Positions 46,181-59,256 of a stretch of 64,000 bases of DNA are shown here, piece after piece. The stretch spans positions 174,685 through 238,684 of the forward strand of contig JASANC010001184.1 of assembly GCA_030248135.1 (NCBI GenBank), in the 5' to 3' direction. The position numbers and the translations under genes were made by a program. Every line of letters begins with the position of its first letter. Position 1 is the stretch's first letter. The DNA comes from Theristus sp. LFF4_11 (lineage: Eukaryota; Nematoda; Chromadorea; Monhysterida; Xyalidae). Below the pieces are notes generated by a model. That model saw only the letters and a list, made by a program, of their open reading frames with translations, made no database searches and had not been told where the DNA came from.

Positions 46181-48802
46181 AACTCAAAAAAAGAAGACGC
46201 GGCTATTACCAACACAAATCTTCTCGGGAGAGAAGAGAAGGAGAAAATTTTTTTTTTTTTTTCAAATTTAAAAAAAATCTAATTTTTTTTAAAACTAAAA
46301 AATTAAAAATAAAAAAATTTTTCAAAGCCCCTAACCGTACCCCCACGTCTTCGGTACTGCTCTTGACCCTCCTACCGTCCATACCCCAGTCTCATCCCTT
46401 TCCAATTTTTTTAAAAAATTTTAAACAATTTTCCAACAACGATTTTTGTTTTTTAACAACACTGGACTGGTCTTAAGCTTGACCCCTGACTAAAATACTC
46501 ATTTTATTTTTTATTTTTACCAGTTGGGATACAAATTCGGAATACAAGGGAATGGGAGTACAAATCTTCGACACAATTTCTTGACTCAAGAAAGTGTAAA
46601 CTTTCGCACTTCAAGCGTCATAGTAAAAGGAAATCGAAAAGGAACACAGAATAAGAAAAATCGATGGAGCGCCAACCTGCCCCCGCTGACGAGTCCACCG
46701 TGGTAACCTTGGTGACGACACAAGATTGCAAAAGGGCCACAAATCAAATTGTTGTTTTTCACAGTCAAGCAACGAAACATGTTTTTATTGTTTCGTTCCA
46801 AATTTATTTCTAATTGCACGCATTTCAGCTATGACGTTTAGTGCGTATGCAGGAAATCAACCAATACGGTTTACTGGCGTCGGTTTGTGTCTTAACGTCT
46901 TAAGGGCAAGGCACATTCATGAAACAGTATTTTAGTGACGCGTAACTATGTTAAAACATGGCTGCGCGGTCACTAAATACTGCTTTAAGAATGCACTTTT
47001 AGCCGTTCTAAAACGCGCAGTCGTCAAAGAAATCAAGCACACCTAGGTACCTACCAACAAAACTACACAACATGATTTTCTATATTGTGACGATCTTTGA
47101 GTGTCGTTTCCGTGGTGTTGTTCAAATATTAAGTAGGTCCTTAACAAGACTTAGACATACATATATTATCACATGGGAATTGTAGCGTGTGCCGTGTTTC
47201 TGCCTGCATACGTACATGATATATCACTGATTAGCTTCGTCACTCACTAACCCCACGCCTCATTTGTGCCTCAGCAGCTTAGTAGTTGAAGCATTGAACT
47301 TTATTTAACAACTAACGTTTGAACAGCACGGAAACTCATTTAAATTTTGTTTCATCCCAATGCCCGACAACATAATCGTGATTTCATCAGCTGTCATGGA
47401 AACGGAGAAGCGGTGATAAATAAAAGTCTTCGACGCAATAAATGATAACGTCCTCTAACCGATGATGAACAATTACAGAAAAAAGTCACAACCACAGTGG
47501 AAATAAAGATACGAAAAATTGCTGTATAAATAAAACTATGTTTTCGTGTGATATGTTTTTTTTCAAATTGCAGTCAAGGTTGCCAATGCGTGTATAAATC
47601 ACATCTGTGCATTTTTACACTGAATTTACAAGCATATGTATGAACAACAGATTGGGAGACCAGACCACTGCATGCGTAACATTCATGTATCATCAATGTT
47701 GGCTGTAGGCTCTGTGCATTGCCACTACGACCAAACCACCGAAAAAATAAAAAAAAGTGTAATTTAGTCATATACCCAAATGTAAGATGTAAAGCTCGGT
47801 GAAGCAAATTTTAAATCAGTTCAACTTTATTCACATTTTTTAACGTTCGCTGACAACTAAACCCCACTGCATTACACAGTTACACAGTGCCCATGGAAAC
47901 TAAAAAGTGTCTTTTTTTTAAATAACTTCAAATTTATATAAACTCTCGTAAAACTGATTCGTGATTCTTCATTCGACACGCAGCACGCACAAAGGGCAAA
48001 ATCAAATGTGATTACCGATCATGATCATGATCAATTATGATTTATTGCTGTTCGCTGATTTGGAAAGTTGAAACGCTCATAATTATTATTGTATTTTATT
48101 ATTAAACTAAAATAACATAAATTTCGCCTTGTTTTATAATTATTTGCAATAGTTTGCTTTTTAACACAAAATAGACAACAAATGCCGAAAATTGACAGGT
48201 TATTGTTTTCCGGTTGACCAAAAGTTTCTTAATACGGTTGTATTCTTATCTGATTTTTATCACGCCAATCGTAAAATAAAATTGCAGTAAAAATGAAAAA
48301 CGTTCCAAAACAATGAAAAACGTTCCAAAACTGTGTTGTGTTTTGTTGTGATGGCAAATTTTCATGTTTTACATGTTCGTTTCCAGTTCGTCCAATAAAA
48401 CTTGTTTGTTGTTTTTCGTTTTGCACAAGTCGACATGCACATGAACGTGCACGAACAATTCCTGGTATCAGCCAGCTGCCACTGTGTTTTCGGTGCGCGC
48501 ACACAAACTAAATGCACAATGTGTGCAGTGCAGATCACTGTGCCCAATAAATTTTGTGTTAAAACTTGTCAAAATATCGCACCATCGTGTCGCCCGTTTG
48601 TTTTCTCAATTTGTCGTTTTTTAACATGATTCGATTTATGCACACTATGTTTGTTCTGCGTGTTCTCTTCCATCCAACTTCTATTGCGAATGATGTGAAG
48701 TGAACATGTTTGTATGTTATCTCACTTTGATTGAAAAATAATAAATTGTCACGAGAGATGCAGACCTTTTTTGGCGGCTTTTTTGTTCTTATCATGACAG
48801 GA
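46181..48802. other. Non-coding region
   Basis: No gene recognised. 46,909-47,003 forms an imperfect ~95-bp hairpin (gcacattcatgaaacagtat / atactgctttaagaatgcac), probably a small MITE; a related segment lies near 54,007-54,055. The rest is AT-rich. Confidence 0.45.
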
Positions 48803-48935
48803 AACAAAGTTTAGAAACGAAATACGAAATAGGAAGTAAGGTCCCCCTTCCACCTGTTCTCTTCTCAGAATTACTTAAAGCCTGTGTGTTTCGGGTGTTT
48901 AAGTAACGGACACACCATACTCCTGTGGTTGGCCT
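48803..48935. repeat. Repeat M, left copy
   Basis: ~133 bp, including acctgttctcttctcagaat and gcctgtgtgtttcgggtgtt. Its reverse complement lies at 54,056-54,193 with scattered mismatches. Confidence 0.75.
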
Positions 48936-49026
48936 ACAAGTCACAAAATAGGTATGTAGGGCGTTAATTAAAGTTAGCTTCACGCTCTTTACTGGTTTCT
49001 TCTTCTTTGCCCGTTTTTCTTGGTAT

Positions 49027-49520
49027 CATTGCGGCCCCGTTCGATTCCTGTCCAAATATTTTTGGCCCGGACAATTCCCGCCCGAATATTTCCGGTCCGG
49101 ACGATTCCGGCCCGGCGAATTTTTTCTCGAACGACCAATAAACTGCTGGGGGTTGGGAGGACTGATTTTTTCGCATTCCACAATCAACTAACGCAATCGC
49201 AGATTTTAAAATGATTGCAAAAGAGAAAATAAACTTCGGCCAAATCCAATCCCAAAACTAAGTTGTTGTAGGTCTCCTAAGACAAGCCTATCACATAAAG
49301 GCTCTTCGGAAACGTGAGTTTTTGAAAAAAACTGCTTTGCCGTGATTTGTTTGAGTTTGCACTTATCGAAGATCACGAAAACGGTACAGGTGGTTTACTA
49401 TTGCTCGTGAAACATTCGCCAGGCCGGAATCGTCTGAGCTCGAATTCTCCGGGCCGCAATCGAACGGGCTGCAATGAGCGGGATGCAACTGTTCAGGTCG
49501 CAATTAGAGAGCCGCAACTG
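49027..49520. mobile_element. Hairpin element K2 (GAATTCCGGCCC repeats)
   Basis: The left arm (49,027-49,125) has ggcccggacaattcccgccc-type units; the right arm (about 49,405-49,520) carries complementary ggccggaatcg / gaattctccgggcc units. The middle contains ttgttgtaggtctcctaag and aagcctatcac, related to the centre of K1. An older relative of K1. Confidence 0.6.
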
Positions 49521-52500
49521 AACATACGTCAGCGTGAATTGGTGCAAGTGGGCTGAGTTTTGTCTTATTGGATTCGGATTTCACATTCTCTCATTCCCAT
49601 TCCGTGACTATGAAGCTTCACGTACTCCTGTTGGCCACCGTGGTTGTGCCGGAGACAAGCCACACCTAGAAACAGGTGTACCCAAATTCATCAGCGTCAC
49701 ATCATCATCAGGAGTCCACTTAAAAATAACTGACCTAACTACTAAAAATAACGTACCGGTAATATCTTTTATTTTGGTCCCGCGTCTCAATGCGCGCATA
49801 CAAGCAGATGGGTAAGATGGGTAAGCAGTTTCATGCACGACGCGGGAATTCAAAATTAGGAAAGGGATCCGAGTCCCCTAAATAAGGCCGGGTGACTTAG
49901 CAATTCTGAATTTACAGATTGAAACTACAATGTTGTTTTCTTTTACGTCCACAACCGCATTGAGTCGCAGGTCTTAAAGAAAAGGTAATAGCTAAGAGTT
50001 TAGTTGGAAAACTTAATAATAAGGGCCAAAAAAGCTGAGAAAGCACCTCTTCATTAGTGATGCGTTTGCGTTTCTCGCCTCTACGCACACTAGTCGGTGG
50101 CGGCATTGTGTCTTCTTCACCGGACAACTCTTCCGAAGATGACGACGACGAAGCCAGAGCGTGAACGACCGACGACCGACGTTGTAGATATTGGTGAAAA
50201 AAGCAAAGTCCAAAGAAAACGACGCAGAAAAACAAAATCTCAGCTGAGCTATATTGGTATTTAACTTTTTTTTATTTCAAGTGACCGAAACATATGAATG
50301 GACCAGTCCCAAAACAATGGGTAAAAATAATAATTGCAAAATTATCTGCACCATGCATTGGTTTCTAAATTTTCAACATCAAATGGTTTCGAACACGCAA
50401 CACAGCATTTTCTGGTCAGTGCAGTATTTGTTTTGTTTGCTCGCTCAGGCACGAATATTATGATTATTATATTTCAGTTTGATTTTGCGGCGAAAAGTAA
50501 AACATTTGACACACTAGACTGACTGGTTGTATTTTCACAAATTGCCGTTTTGACACAACAACCACAGCAAGCATTATAAATGTTATAGGTGTTGTTGTTG
50601 TTGTTATAAGTTTTAACTTCTAACTTTCCTGTGTGCCTTGCTTGCCCTCGTGACAAGCACAAGCGCAGCTGCCGTTGCCACCACATCAAAGTTTTGCTAA
50701 CACTTTTGAGATGTTTACTTTAGCGTGTCTCTCTCAACAATGCTGTGTGTGTGTTTCCCTGCGATTATGACCACGCTATTTCAACAAAATGGTGCAGTAT
50801 TCACGCCTTATAAAAAACTGACGAATTATGGTTATCTTCTATCTTTTGAAGCTACCTTTTCAATGTAAACATTGCATCTCCGTGTTTTTTCGGCGAATTG
50901 AGCGGCGACCTTTATTCGCACATGTGTTTTGAAAGTTTCCGGTTGAAACCATACATCTAAAAGTTTTGCTAAAATCCAACTTTACGCCACTAAATATGGT
51001 GTTCCTGCTAACTGTAGCCTACAGCCTGTAGGTCGTAAAAATGCCGTTGTTAGAAAACGTGTCGAAGGCAGCGTTTGAAAAAAAGAAAACATTTCAGCAG
51101 TAAAGCGCATCCAACAGTGTTGTCAATTTGTTTACCACCGTCTGGCACTTTGCGGTGGCATGTTTTTTGGTAAAGGATTCAGTTTGGCGTTTTTAGACAA
51201 TAACAGGCACAGTAGAACCACATTACCGCTCTAACCTTTGCATCACCCATCCACGCGGAAGTTCCCCAGATGAAAACCATATATTATTACAAGCAAAAAT
51301 TCGTTTTGCTTATGCGCTTCGTGCGTTTTGTCACATAAAAGTCAGCGGCCGTTGGGCTGATGTATCAGCCATCATATCCGTCGCTTCAAAAATGCGCTTC
51401 TTTTAACAACATACCTTTTAAAAAGTGTTGACACGTGATGCTTTCTAGGATTGTGTTTATACGGAACCTGTAATAATGTCTCGGCCCATCATTTTTGAAC
51501 AATTAAAAAATATCTGGAACAATTTCAAAAAAAATACCTTCATTGCTTATTTCACTTTGCAAACGGATCGACGCTTCAAACTGAAGTATTTTAAACAAAC
51601 CCATTGATTTTTTAATTGCAAAACCGTTGTTGCAACTTTGGAACCTGATTGTGGGCATGTTGACAATCTGCTAAAAAAATCCGCACTGGAGTGACATGGC
51701 AACATAAAAAAGCGACGGTGTCAGTGAAAGGAGTGCGCGTATTGCCGGGGCGCAGCCGATACACGGCAACTATAAAACACACGAACGCGATGGATGCGCC
51801 GCTCACATTGCGCGGCTGGTATAAAGAGACGCATCGCGGTTGTCAGCACACATCGCCAGCTAGATCGCTCCATCCACAGGGAAGCATGTCAGCCTGCGCA
51901 TAAATGCCAGCGCCTCCTCTCTGTCCGGTAACAACTTGGCTAGCTGCATACACATTTATGCGCTTATGCAAGTCGCGAACAAGCATCGAATGCAATCCAA
52001 AAGACGTTTTGACATTCGTCGCCGTCGTACACTGTTGCACGTCAGCTAATACATTTCGCACAGACGCACTGCTAAGACACGCAGGCACTGGCGCAAAACA
52101 TGCTGCTGCTACACACAAGAACACTTTTTGCCAATACTTAGCTGGTCGCAAGCACGTACGGTGCTTTCTGTCCGAGCTTAAGCAATGCAAATGTGTCTGT
52201 TGTGTAGTCACACGAGCCACTCGGTGCGTGCGCTCGAATGTCTAGCTGTTGAAAGTTATATTTTTGTGTATTCAATTTCAATTGATGACTGTTTAGCTTT
52301 TTACAAGAGACTTTAAATGATAACTGTAATGTGATTTGATATTGTGCACTGTTGAAATATTGTTTGTTTGCGTTGCGGTGTATTTATTAAACGATTGTAC
52401 AGTGTATTTCCAATGACATTGGAACTTGAGAGTCTGGCAAATGTGCAATCTTAAAAATTGTTTTTATGTTCAATAAAACCTCAAAAAACTATCCAAAACG

Positions 52501-54055
52501 TGTTTTTAAAACTTCGTCAAATTTACGTTGGTAACTGTGTCCTATTTGAATAACAAATGAGATATCTACAATGTATAAGAATGATCGGCGTCAGCAAACT
52601 GCACCAGAAGCCTGTTTGTTTCACGCTCACACGTCTATTTCCGTGTCATTTCTATGAAACGCGCCCATGATGATACAAACGCTCAAAAAATATTGATCCA
52701 TGACGGATAGTTAGCAAACGCACAATGTGCCTTCCTTCCAGTTTTATACAAAACACGCGCACACACACAGTCAAACCATAATCTTAGTCGCCGTGAAAAA
52801 GCTGCGATCTGCATCCAGCAGTTGCTCTCTTGTTTTTGGTTATACCTTTTTCTCATCTCTGTTGCTTTCTGTAGCCATCGCGGTCGTTTGTACAAAAAGC
52901 TTGTTATGTTTCTTGTATGATGCTTTTTGCTTGCATGAACTGTGTAGCTATAAAGCTCAAGCAGGCGCAAATTCGAACAGCTGAGTGTAGCCAGGCTTTT
53001 TTGCCACAGGCGCCCCGGGCAACCCGATGTAATTTATGAAGCAAGGGCTTCTCAATCCTGCCTTTTGTGTCATATCGTGCGACTTGGTCGACCACAGACG
53101 CCACGCTTTCGTTGCAATACGCAGCGATTCACTTGGTTTTTTTGTTCACCAATGTTGTACTAATGGCTGTCAGCTCATTTTAAACGGACGATATTCTATC
53201 CGTTTTTTCGTGAAAAAATCATTGTGTATTATTTCTCATATTTTGTTTTCTTCTCAGCTATTTGAAGTTAACCGTGGCCTGCTTGATTCGTGTACCACTC
53301 ACTTATTAGATGGTCACACTCACTTTGTGTCCTATATTAGTGCGTTCCCGATTCGTTTGATTAGTGCGTTCCCGATTCGTTTGTGTGATTTTAGGTTAAG
53401 TTTGTACGTGTGATGCAGTCTTGATGTTTGGTGTCGGGGCAACAGCCTTTTTTGGTGAGCCCAACGTGACCTTTGCTAGTGGACAATCGTGAAAAGCGGT
53501 GCGAAATCATTGCAAAAGGCATCATTCTGAAAGAAAAACAGACACTGATGCCTCACAGCTGAAGTTTTGCAGCGTTTTCCAACTGCTCAACCGCTGATCG
53601 GAAATGACTCAGCAGATCAAAGATTACTTTACTGTGCAAGCTGTGCAGCATGCCACAGTAGCAGTGAGAAACTACCGTTGTCACCCACGCCACCAAATCA
53701 ACCTCGAAAACGTTGGCATTTGGATTTCTTTGGCAGCAACGCAAAACGAAATAATGGTCTCGTTGCCATTTTGATGCAACGCCCCGCTGGATCGAGGCAA
53801 AAACGTCTGAGAAAGTGCTACAGACGTGTGGAGCATTCTATCATGCAAACTGATACAAAGCAACGGAGTGCTAGAAGAAATCGTAACTGACACAGGACTT
53901 GCATAAAGTTGTTTGTTGTGAAAGTTTGTACTGAGGTGTTCTTGGTGTCCGTAGCTGAAGGCAACATCCTTTTCTTTAATTATCTATAAAATTCAATTTG
54001 CGCTTAGCGGCGTTCATGAAGCGGTAGTTAGTGACGCGTAGCTGAGTTAAAACAT
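49521..54055. other. Non-coding region
   Basis: 4.5 kb without a recognisable gene. Overlapping ORFs at 51,843-52,245 on opposite strands and at 53,036-53,413 and 53,567-53,890 show no domain or splice logic. 53,337-53,385 holds a small tandem repeat (agtgcgttcccgattcgttt twice). Confidence 0.45.
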
Positions 54056-54193
54056 AGTCACGGGCGGTCCACAGGACAGGAGTATAGTGTGTCCGTCACT
54101 TAACACCCGAAACACACAGGCTGTAAGTAATTCTGAGATGAGAACAGGTGGGAGTGGGACCTTTCTTCTTATTTCGTACTTCGTTTCTTGTTA
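54056..54193. repeat. Repeat M, right (inverted) copy
   Basis: Inverted partner of 48,803-48,935. Preceded by a segment (cgttcatgaagcggtagtta) related to the hairpin at 46,909. Confidence 0.75.
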
Positions 54194-57100
54194 CTAAATA
54201 ATGCGTCGTGATCATGAATGACCCTTAATTCTTTAGTTGCTTCTGCAATTGTTTTTGCAGGTTCCGCGTTTTTGTCTGTCAATTACAACTGGTTCTGGAT
54301 TCTTCTGAGGCAAAATATACATGTAGGTGAATGAAACGCGATTGAAAAGTTTGATTGCGTGACTATAACGTTTTCGTGTTCACATTGAAAATCATTTGTG
54401 TGTGTATGTGTGTGTGTTGTATAATTTGAAAGTGTCATGACAAACAGCACACATAAGTTTATATTGCCAATCAATTTATCCGTTTTGCAACACATTATAT
54501 GTTCACTCTTGCATTTGATGGAAACCAATGTAATTCCAACACTTGCGAGAACAAATTTGCATGCAATCGTTGGTGCTGTCGTTTATGACCTTTTCTCTTC
54601 GCAGTCAGTAAAGTGGTGATAAAGCTGTGTCGTCGGTGCACGTGCGTGTCTATGCGTTTCAATAATTCCGGTGTGTCTGTGTGTGATTGGACGCAAGAGG
54701 CCACTGCGTGTATCATTACATGCACACACACAAAGCAAACACATTCAAAGAGTCGCTGAGCTCTCTGTTTCTGCCATTATTACTCAGCGCAGTGTCAAAT
54801 GGCATTGGTCTTCGTTTTGGTATACATATGTACACTCGTGTGTACAGAATCAGTCGTACATTTACTGCTTTTGTGCGTGCGAGCTTTATGCCACTATTAT
54901 TATTATATTATTTTCGTGCGGTGTGTGTTTCTGTGCGTGCGCGCATTGATCGGTTTGTGCTGGCTGTGGTTTCGATGTGCGTATAACACACACACGCTCA
55001 GACAGACACACACTCAGTGCACCCGGGCTTGCCCTTGTTCTCTCTCTCGGTTGTTGTTGTTGGCGTTTGTACAATGTTTTTGTGTTCTCGCCACACACAC
55101 ACAGTGCGACCGATTGATCCCGGGCCATTTGCGTCTGTGGACACGCTGAAAAGACACAAATGCGCCAATATGTCATGGAATGGCGGTTGCGTGCAGAGCG
55201 CTGATGTACGCGGTGTGTTGTGCCCTTTCAGTACACGTTTCAGTGTTGTTGTTTCTGAGTGCGCTGTCGTGTCGTTTGTGCAGCCACATATCACACTTGT
55301 ATGCACATTCGCACATTGACTCCTGCAAGAATGGTTGCCATCATGTGCGTCTCTGTGTGTGTTTGTTGCCCATTTTCATCATTTTCCATCGTGTCTGTTT
55401 CTTGTGGCAGCGTCACACCGCTTGCTATTATGCCCGTCCGTGTTTATGCGTGTGGTTTTATGATTTAGTTTGCTGCTCTCGCCGCATACACGACGCATTA
55501 TGTGCTCTCTTTTAGATGCTTTATTGAATATGTAAGAAGCATTAAAAACCAAGGAACGTATATTATGTGTTCTCGTTGTGTTTCTCGCTCGCATTGTGGT
55601 TTAATGCAGCAGTCGTTTTGCGTTTTCTCTCTGTGTCTGTTTTGTGTATATCATCCCGCTTTTTTACAATCGCCACTCAGCGATATATTACAAAGTGCAC
55701 CAGTGGTACGTATTTTGTTGGCATTTAATCGCGCTAGATCTGTTGTATTCTGGCGACAGTTTTTACACTATTGTGAAACAATTTCTCACACTTTGAAGAT
55801 TATCTGCTGTAAATTGAGCAGCAACAATTTATCACCCTGCTGCACTGTTGCCTATTTATTACATTGACGATTTATTTTTTCAGTTATGGTCAATTATGAT
55901 GTCCGTTATTAATTGAAATGACATTGTTGGCGTCATTTTTCAAACAAATCCCCCAAAAAAACCGCTGAACTTAAAATTGCTTTCGTCACAATTTGAACCA
56001 TATCATGTGCACAGTTCAAAATTGTTTCACCGCATTTGGCCTTCTAGAAACGAGCGCGTAAAGTCAAACACAGCCCAATATGAAAATTGACATCATTTGA
56101 ACACATTTGAACATTGCACATACGCACGCACGCACGTGAAAGCAAAGCGACCGACCGGTTTTGCTTGGGCGTCTATTCTTTTTCGTTATTTTTTGTGTTT
56201 TCAAAACCCACGTTTCGACTGCTCGGCAGCAATAAAACGGTGCTCAGTGAGTATATTTTTTCATTTTTGCTGCTGCTCATTTTGCAGATGGTTTAACCGA
56301 ATCATAAAAATACAATCATAATAACAAGACAGCCAATAAACACGGCCGTTTTTTGCTTTCTCTGGTGATGGTGCGCATGAAATGTTCGTTGTTGCCGCCA
56401 TATGCTTCAGTCATGCACACACACTCATCATCACATTTTCCGCCTGTTTTTCATGCGACAGAAAATTTTCTCCGCATCAGTTTTTTGTTGTTGCTGCTGC
56501 GCTGTGATCAAGCACGCACTCCGGGTGGTTGATATTATAATTTTCAATGCAATATGATTGAATGTGCCTGATTCATAAAAATCGTTTCATATGTTTCACT
56601 ATTTCACATTTCAATTTTGAGTATGAATGACTGATGATTGAAAAATTGAGCTCCTAAAGTTTACTCAATGCCACTGTCGGTTCGCGTTTTTCGGGTCGCT
56701 ATGGCAATCTTGAATGTGTGCCAGTGTCCACGTTGGTGGCCATGTTCAGTTCAACCATTCATTTATTCGGTTTTACCATTTAGTGTAGCAAAATTTGTCA
56801 TATACCAAAAGCGGCGTGTCGGCATAAGGTCGCATTGAGAAAGAGAGAGACATTGCGAAAGAAAGAAAAAGTGATTATTGATTAATGCTCATGTCATAGC
56901 CGGTCTAAAAGCCGATTATTCATGCGTGCCACAAGCATGAACTATCATTTTGTACGATACAATTTCGATTCAGACACTTACGCGTGTCCGTAGTCTTGCA
57001 CCAGTAGCTGCTGCTGCGGTCAGGAGGAATAAAACGTTTGCGAAATCGATGCCGATTTATATCGTGCCCGTTATGATAAAATGGTTCAAGTCCATGCTGG

Positions 57101-57333
57101 TTCGCGCAAGTTTAATGCTAAATTACCTCACTGTGAAACATGGCTAGACGGCAAATAACAAGTTATTTTCTGACAAGAGAACGCACGCGAACGCATTTTA
57201 TACACAAGGCTGGTGCTCACATTATCATGTCCATTCGCGAGCGAAGCGCAGCGTAGCGGACAGCGGATGAGACATAATATGGCCCGTCAGTCGCTCGCGC
57301 TAAAATTCCAAACTTGCTGTGCCTCTCATTGTG
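54194..57333. other. CA/GT-rich non-coding region
   Basis: Many short cacacaca / gtgtgtgt tracts, especially 54,395-55,100, and Cys/Val/His-rich readings that come from them. No gene or structured element supported. Confidence 0.5.
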
Positions 57334-57915
57334 GGGGGGGGTACAATTCCGGCCCGCTAATTCCGGCCTGAAGAATTCCGGCCCGCTCATTCCGGCCCGA
57401 AGAATTCCGGCCCGAAGAATTCCGGCCCGGAGAATTCCGGCCCGAAGAATTTTCGCCAGCACGAGCAATATTAAACCACACGAAGTGATTTTGGTAATGA
57501 AATAATAAAATAAAAATATCGATGTTCACATGTTCCAGTGTATTTTCAATGATGTTCGTCCTGTTTGCTTTTTTGGAAAGTGAAACCTTTTGGAAAAAAG
57601 AAACTACAACTAAATTTTTAAATTTTTTATCATGAACAGGATTTGTGACTCTTTTACCTTATCAAAAAGGCTTGGCTTAGGATTAGAAACCTACAACAAG
57701 TCACTGCAAGCAAGTTCTAAACAAAAATGAAAAATCACTTTAAATTTATTTACCAAAAATCACTTCGTGTGGTTTAATATTGTTCTTGCTGGCGAAAATT
57801 CTCCGGGCCGGAATTCTCCGGGCCGGATTTCTTCGGGCCGGAATTCTTCGGGCCGGAATGAGCGGGCCGGAATTCTACGGGCCGGAATTTCGCGGGCCGG
57901 AATAGTACACGAGCC
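57334..57915. mobile_element. Foldback element K1 with 9-bp target duplication
   Basis: The left arm (57,334-57,490) is a tandem array of ~15-bp gaattccggcccgaa units followed by ttcgccagcacgagcaatat; the right arm (57,757-57,912) is its reverse complement. Flanked by ctcattgtg at 57325-57333 and 57916-57924, a perfect 9-bp duplication as in Foldback and Mutator-like elements. The loop holds a caaaaaggcttggcttagga motif. No ORF of note. Confidence 0.85.
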
Positions 57916-58419
57916 CTCATTGTGAGCATAAAAGGAGTTGAGAATTTTTTCTGCGGCACACAGGCAGACAATCCACAGATACACTGTGTGCACGAGAAAT
58001 TTTTTCGTGGTGATCTTCTACACACGCTGTGTGCGTATTTTATCAATTCTGAAAGTGAAAAAAATTATTCTTGTTTACCCCTTTTTTTTCGGCTATGTCA
58101 TCAAATGTGTTCGCAGTTTCAGTGATATAAAGAAATTTCTGACTGTTATAAGAAAAACATTTTCTAGGGTAAAAATCTTCGGGATTTTCAAATTTCGCAT
58201 TCATTTTTTTCTCCGATGCTTTCCAAGGCTCAAAATTGAGCTTGTTTGTACAAAATTACGAAAAAGGCTTATTTTGAAGTGTATTTGCGATTTCTGCGCG
58301 TGAAACAAACCGTTATTTGACGAATAAAAAAGTTTCTAGGGGTAACCAACAACGGAGAGTTTGAATTTGACCTTTATTTAAAAAAAATCAAAGGAATAGC
58401 TGTTAAATAACCAAAATCG

Positions 58420-59190
58420 TGATGATTTCGGGCAAATCGGCTTTCCGGGGTAATTCAATGCGCTGATCACGGATTTCGGGTTAGTTTTCTTATGTGAGCA
58501 ACGGTACATACTGCATCGTGACGATTTCGGGCGAATCGGCCGTGGAAATTGGCGAAATCGGTCCAAAAACAAAAAATGAGAAACTGGTGTAGCCCGGGGT
58601 AACTCAATGCGATGATCACGAATTTTGAATTAGTTTTCTTATGTGAGCGCTCTACAAACTGAATCGTGAGATTGGGGAATCGGCCGTGGTTGGCGAAATC
58701 GGTAAAAACAAAAAAATGAGAAACGGTGTAGTCAGGGGTAATTAATGCGCTGTTACGTATTTTGGATTAGTTTTTGATGTGAGCAACTCTAGATACTGAA
58801 TCGTGACGATTTCGGGCGAATCGGCCGTGGAAATCGGCGAAATCGGTTCAGAAATGAAAAACAAGAAAATGGTGTTTTCCGGGATAATTCAATACGCTGA
58901 TCACGGATTTTGGATTCGTTTTTTTATGTGAGCAACTCTAAATGCTGAATAGTGACGATTTCGGGCGAATCGGCCGTGGAAATTGGCGAAATCGGTCCAG
59001 AAACGAAAAACAAGAAAACGGTGTTTTCCAGGGCAATTCAGTGCGCTGATCACGGCTTTTGGGTCAGTTTTCTTATGTGAGCAATTCTAGGTACTGAATC
59101 GTGACGATTTCGGGCGAATCGGCCGTAGAAATAGCATAGGCGAATTCGGCCCAAAAACGAAAAATGAAAAACCTGAGTTCTCCGGGGTTT
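58420..59190. repeat. Satellite-like tandem repeat, ~145-bp unit
   Basis: Five to six units. gctgatcacg or its variants occur near 58464, 58611, 58750, 58896 and 59046. Each unit has gtgacgatttcgggcgaatc, ggccgtggaaattggcgaaa and a ttcttatgtgagcaac segment. Units are diverged, so the array is not young. Confidence 0.85.
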
Positions 59191-59256
59191 AGAAGAATGT
59201 GTGACCAACGAATTGTGAATTTGATTTGACCTTCGCGGCTTATGTAAAAGTCAGAT

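Larger units (their letters stand above)
44030..46335. mobile_element. Family B copy B4, split by the foldback element
   Basis: 44030-44213 (tcaattcagttaagtcattt, aaaacatggagtacgtcggt) and about 46,250-46,335 (ttttcaaagcccctaacc) are the two ends of a family B element in B2 orientation. The intervening foldback element replaced or interrupted the middle. Confidence 0.55.

Noticed and set aside
51843..52245. Overlapping ORFs of ~115-125 codons on both strands
   Set aside because: Neither has recognisable motifs, and both cannot readily be coding; no splice partners found.
54500..55520. Several overlapping Cys/His/Val-rich ORFs suggestive of a membrane protein
   Set aside because: They arise from CA/GT microsatellite-like DNA read in different frames.
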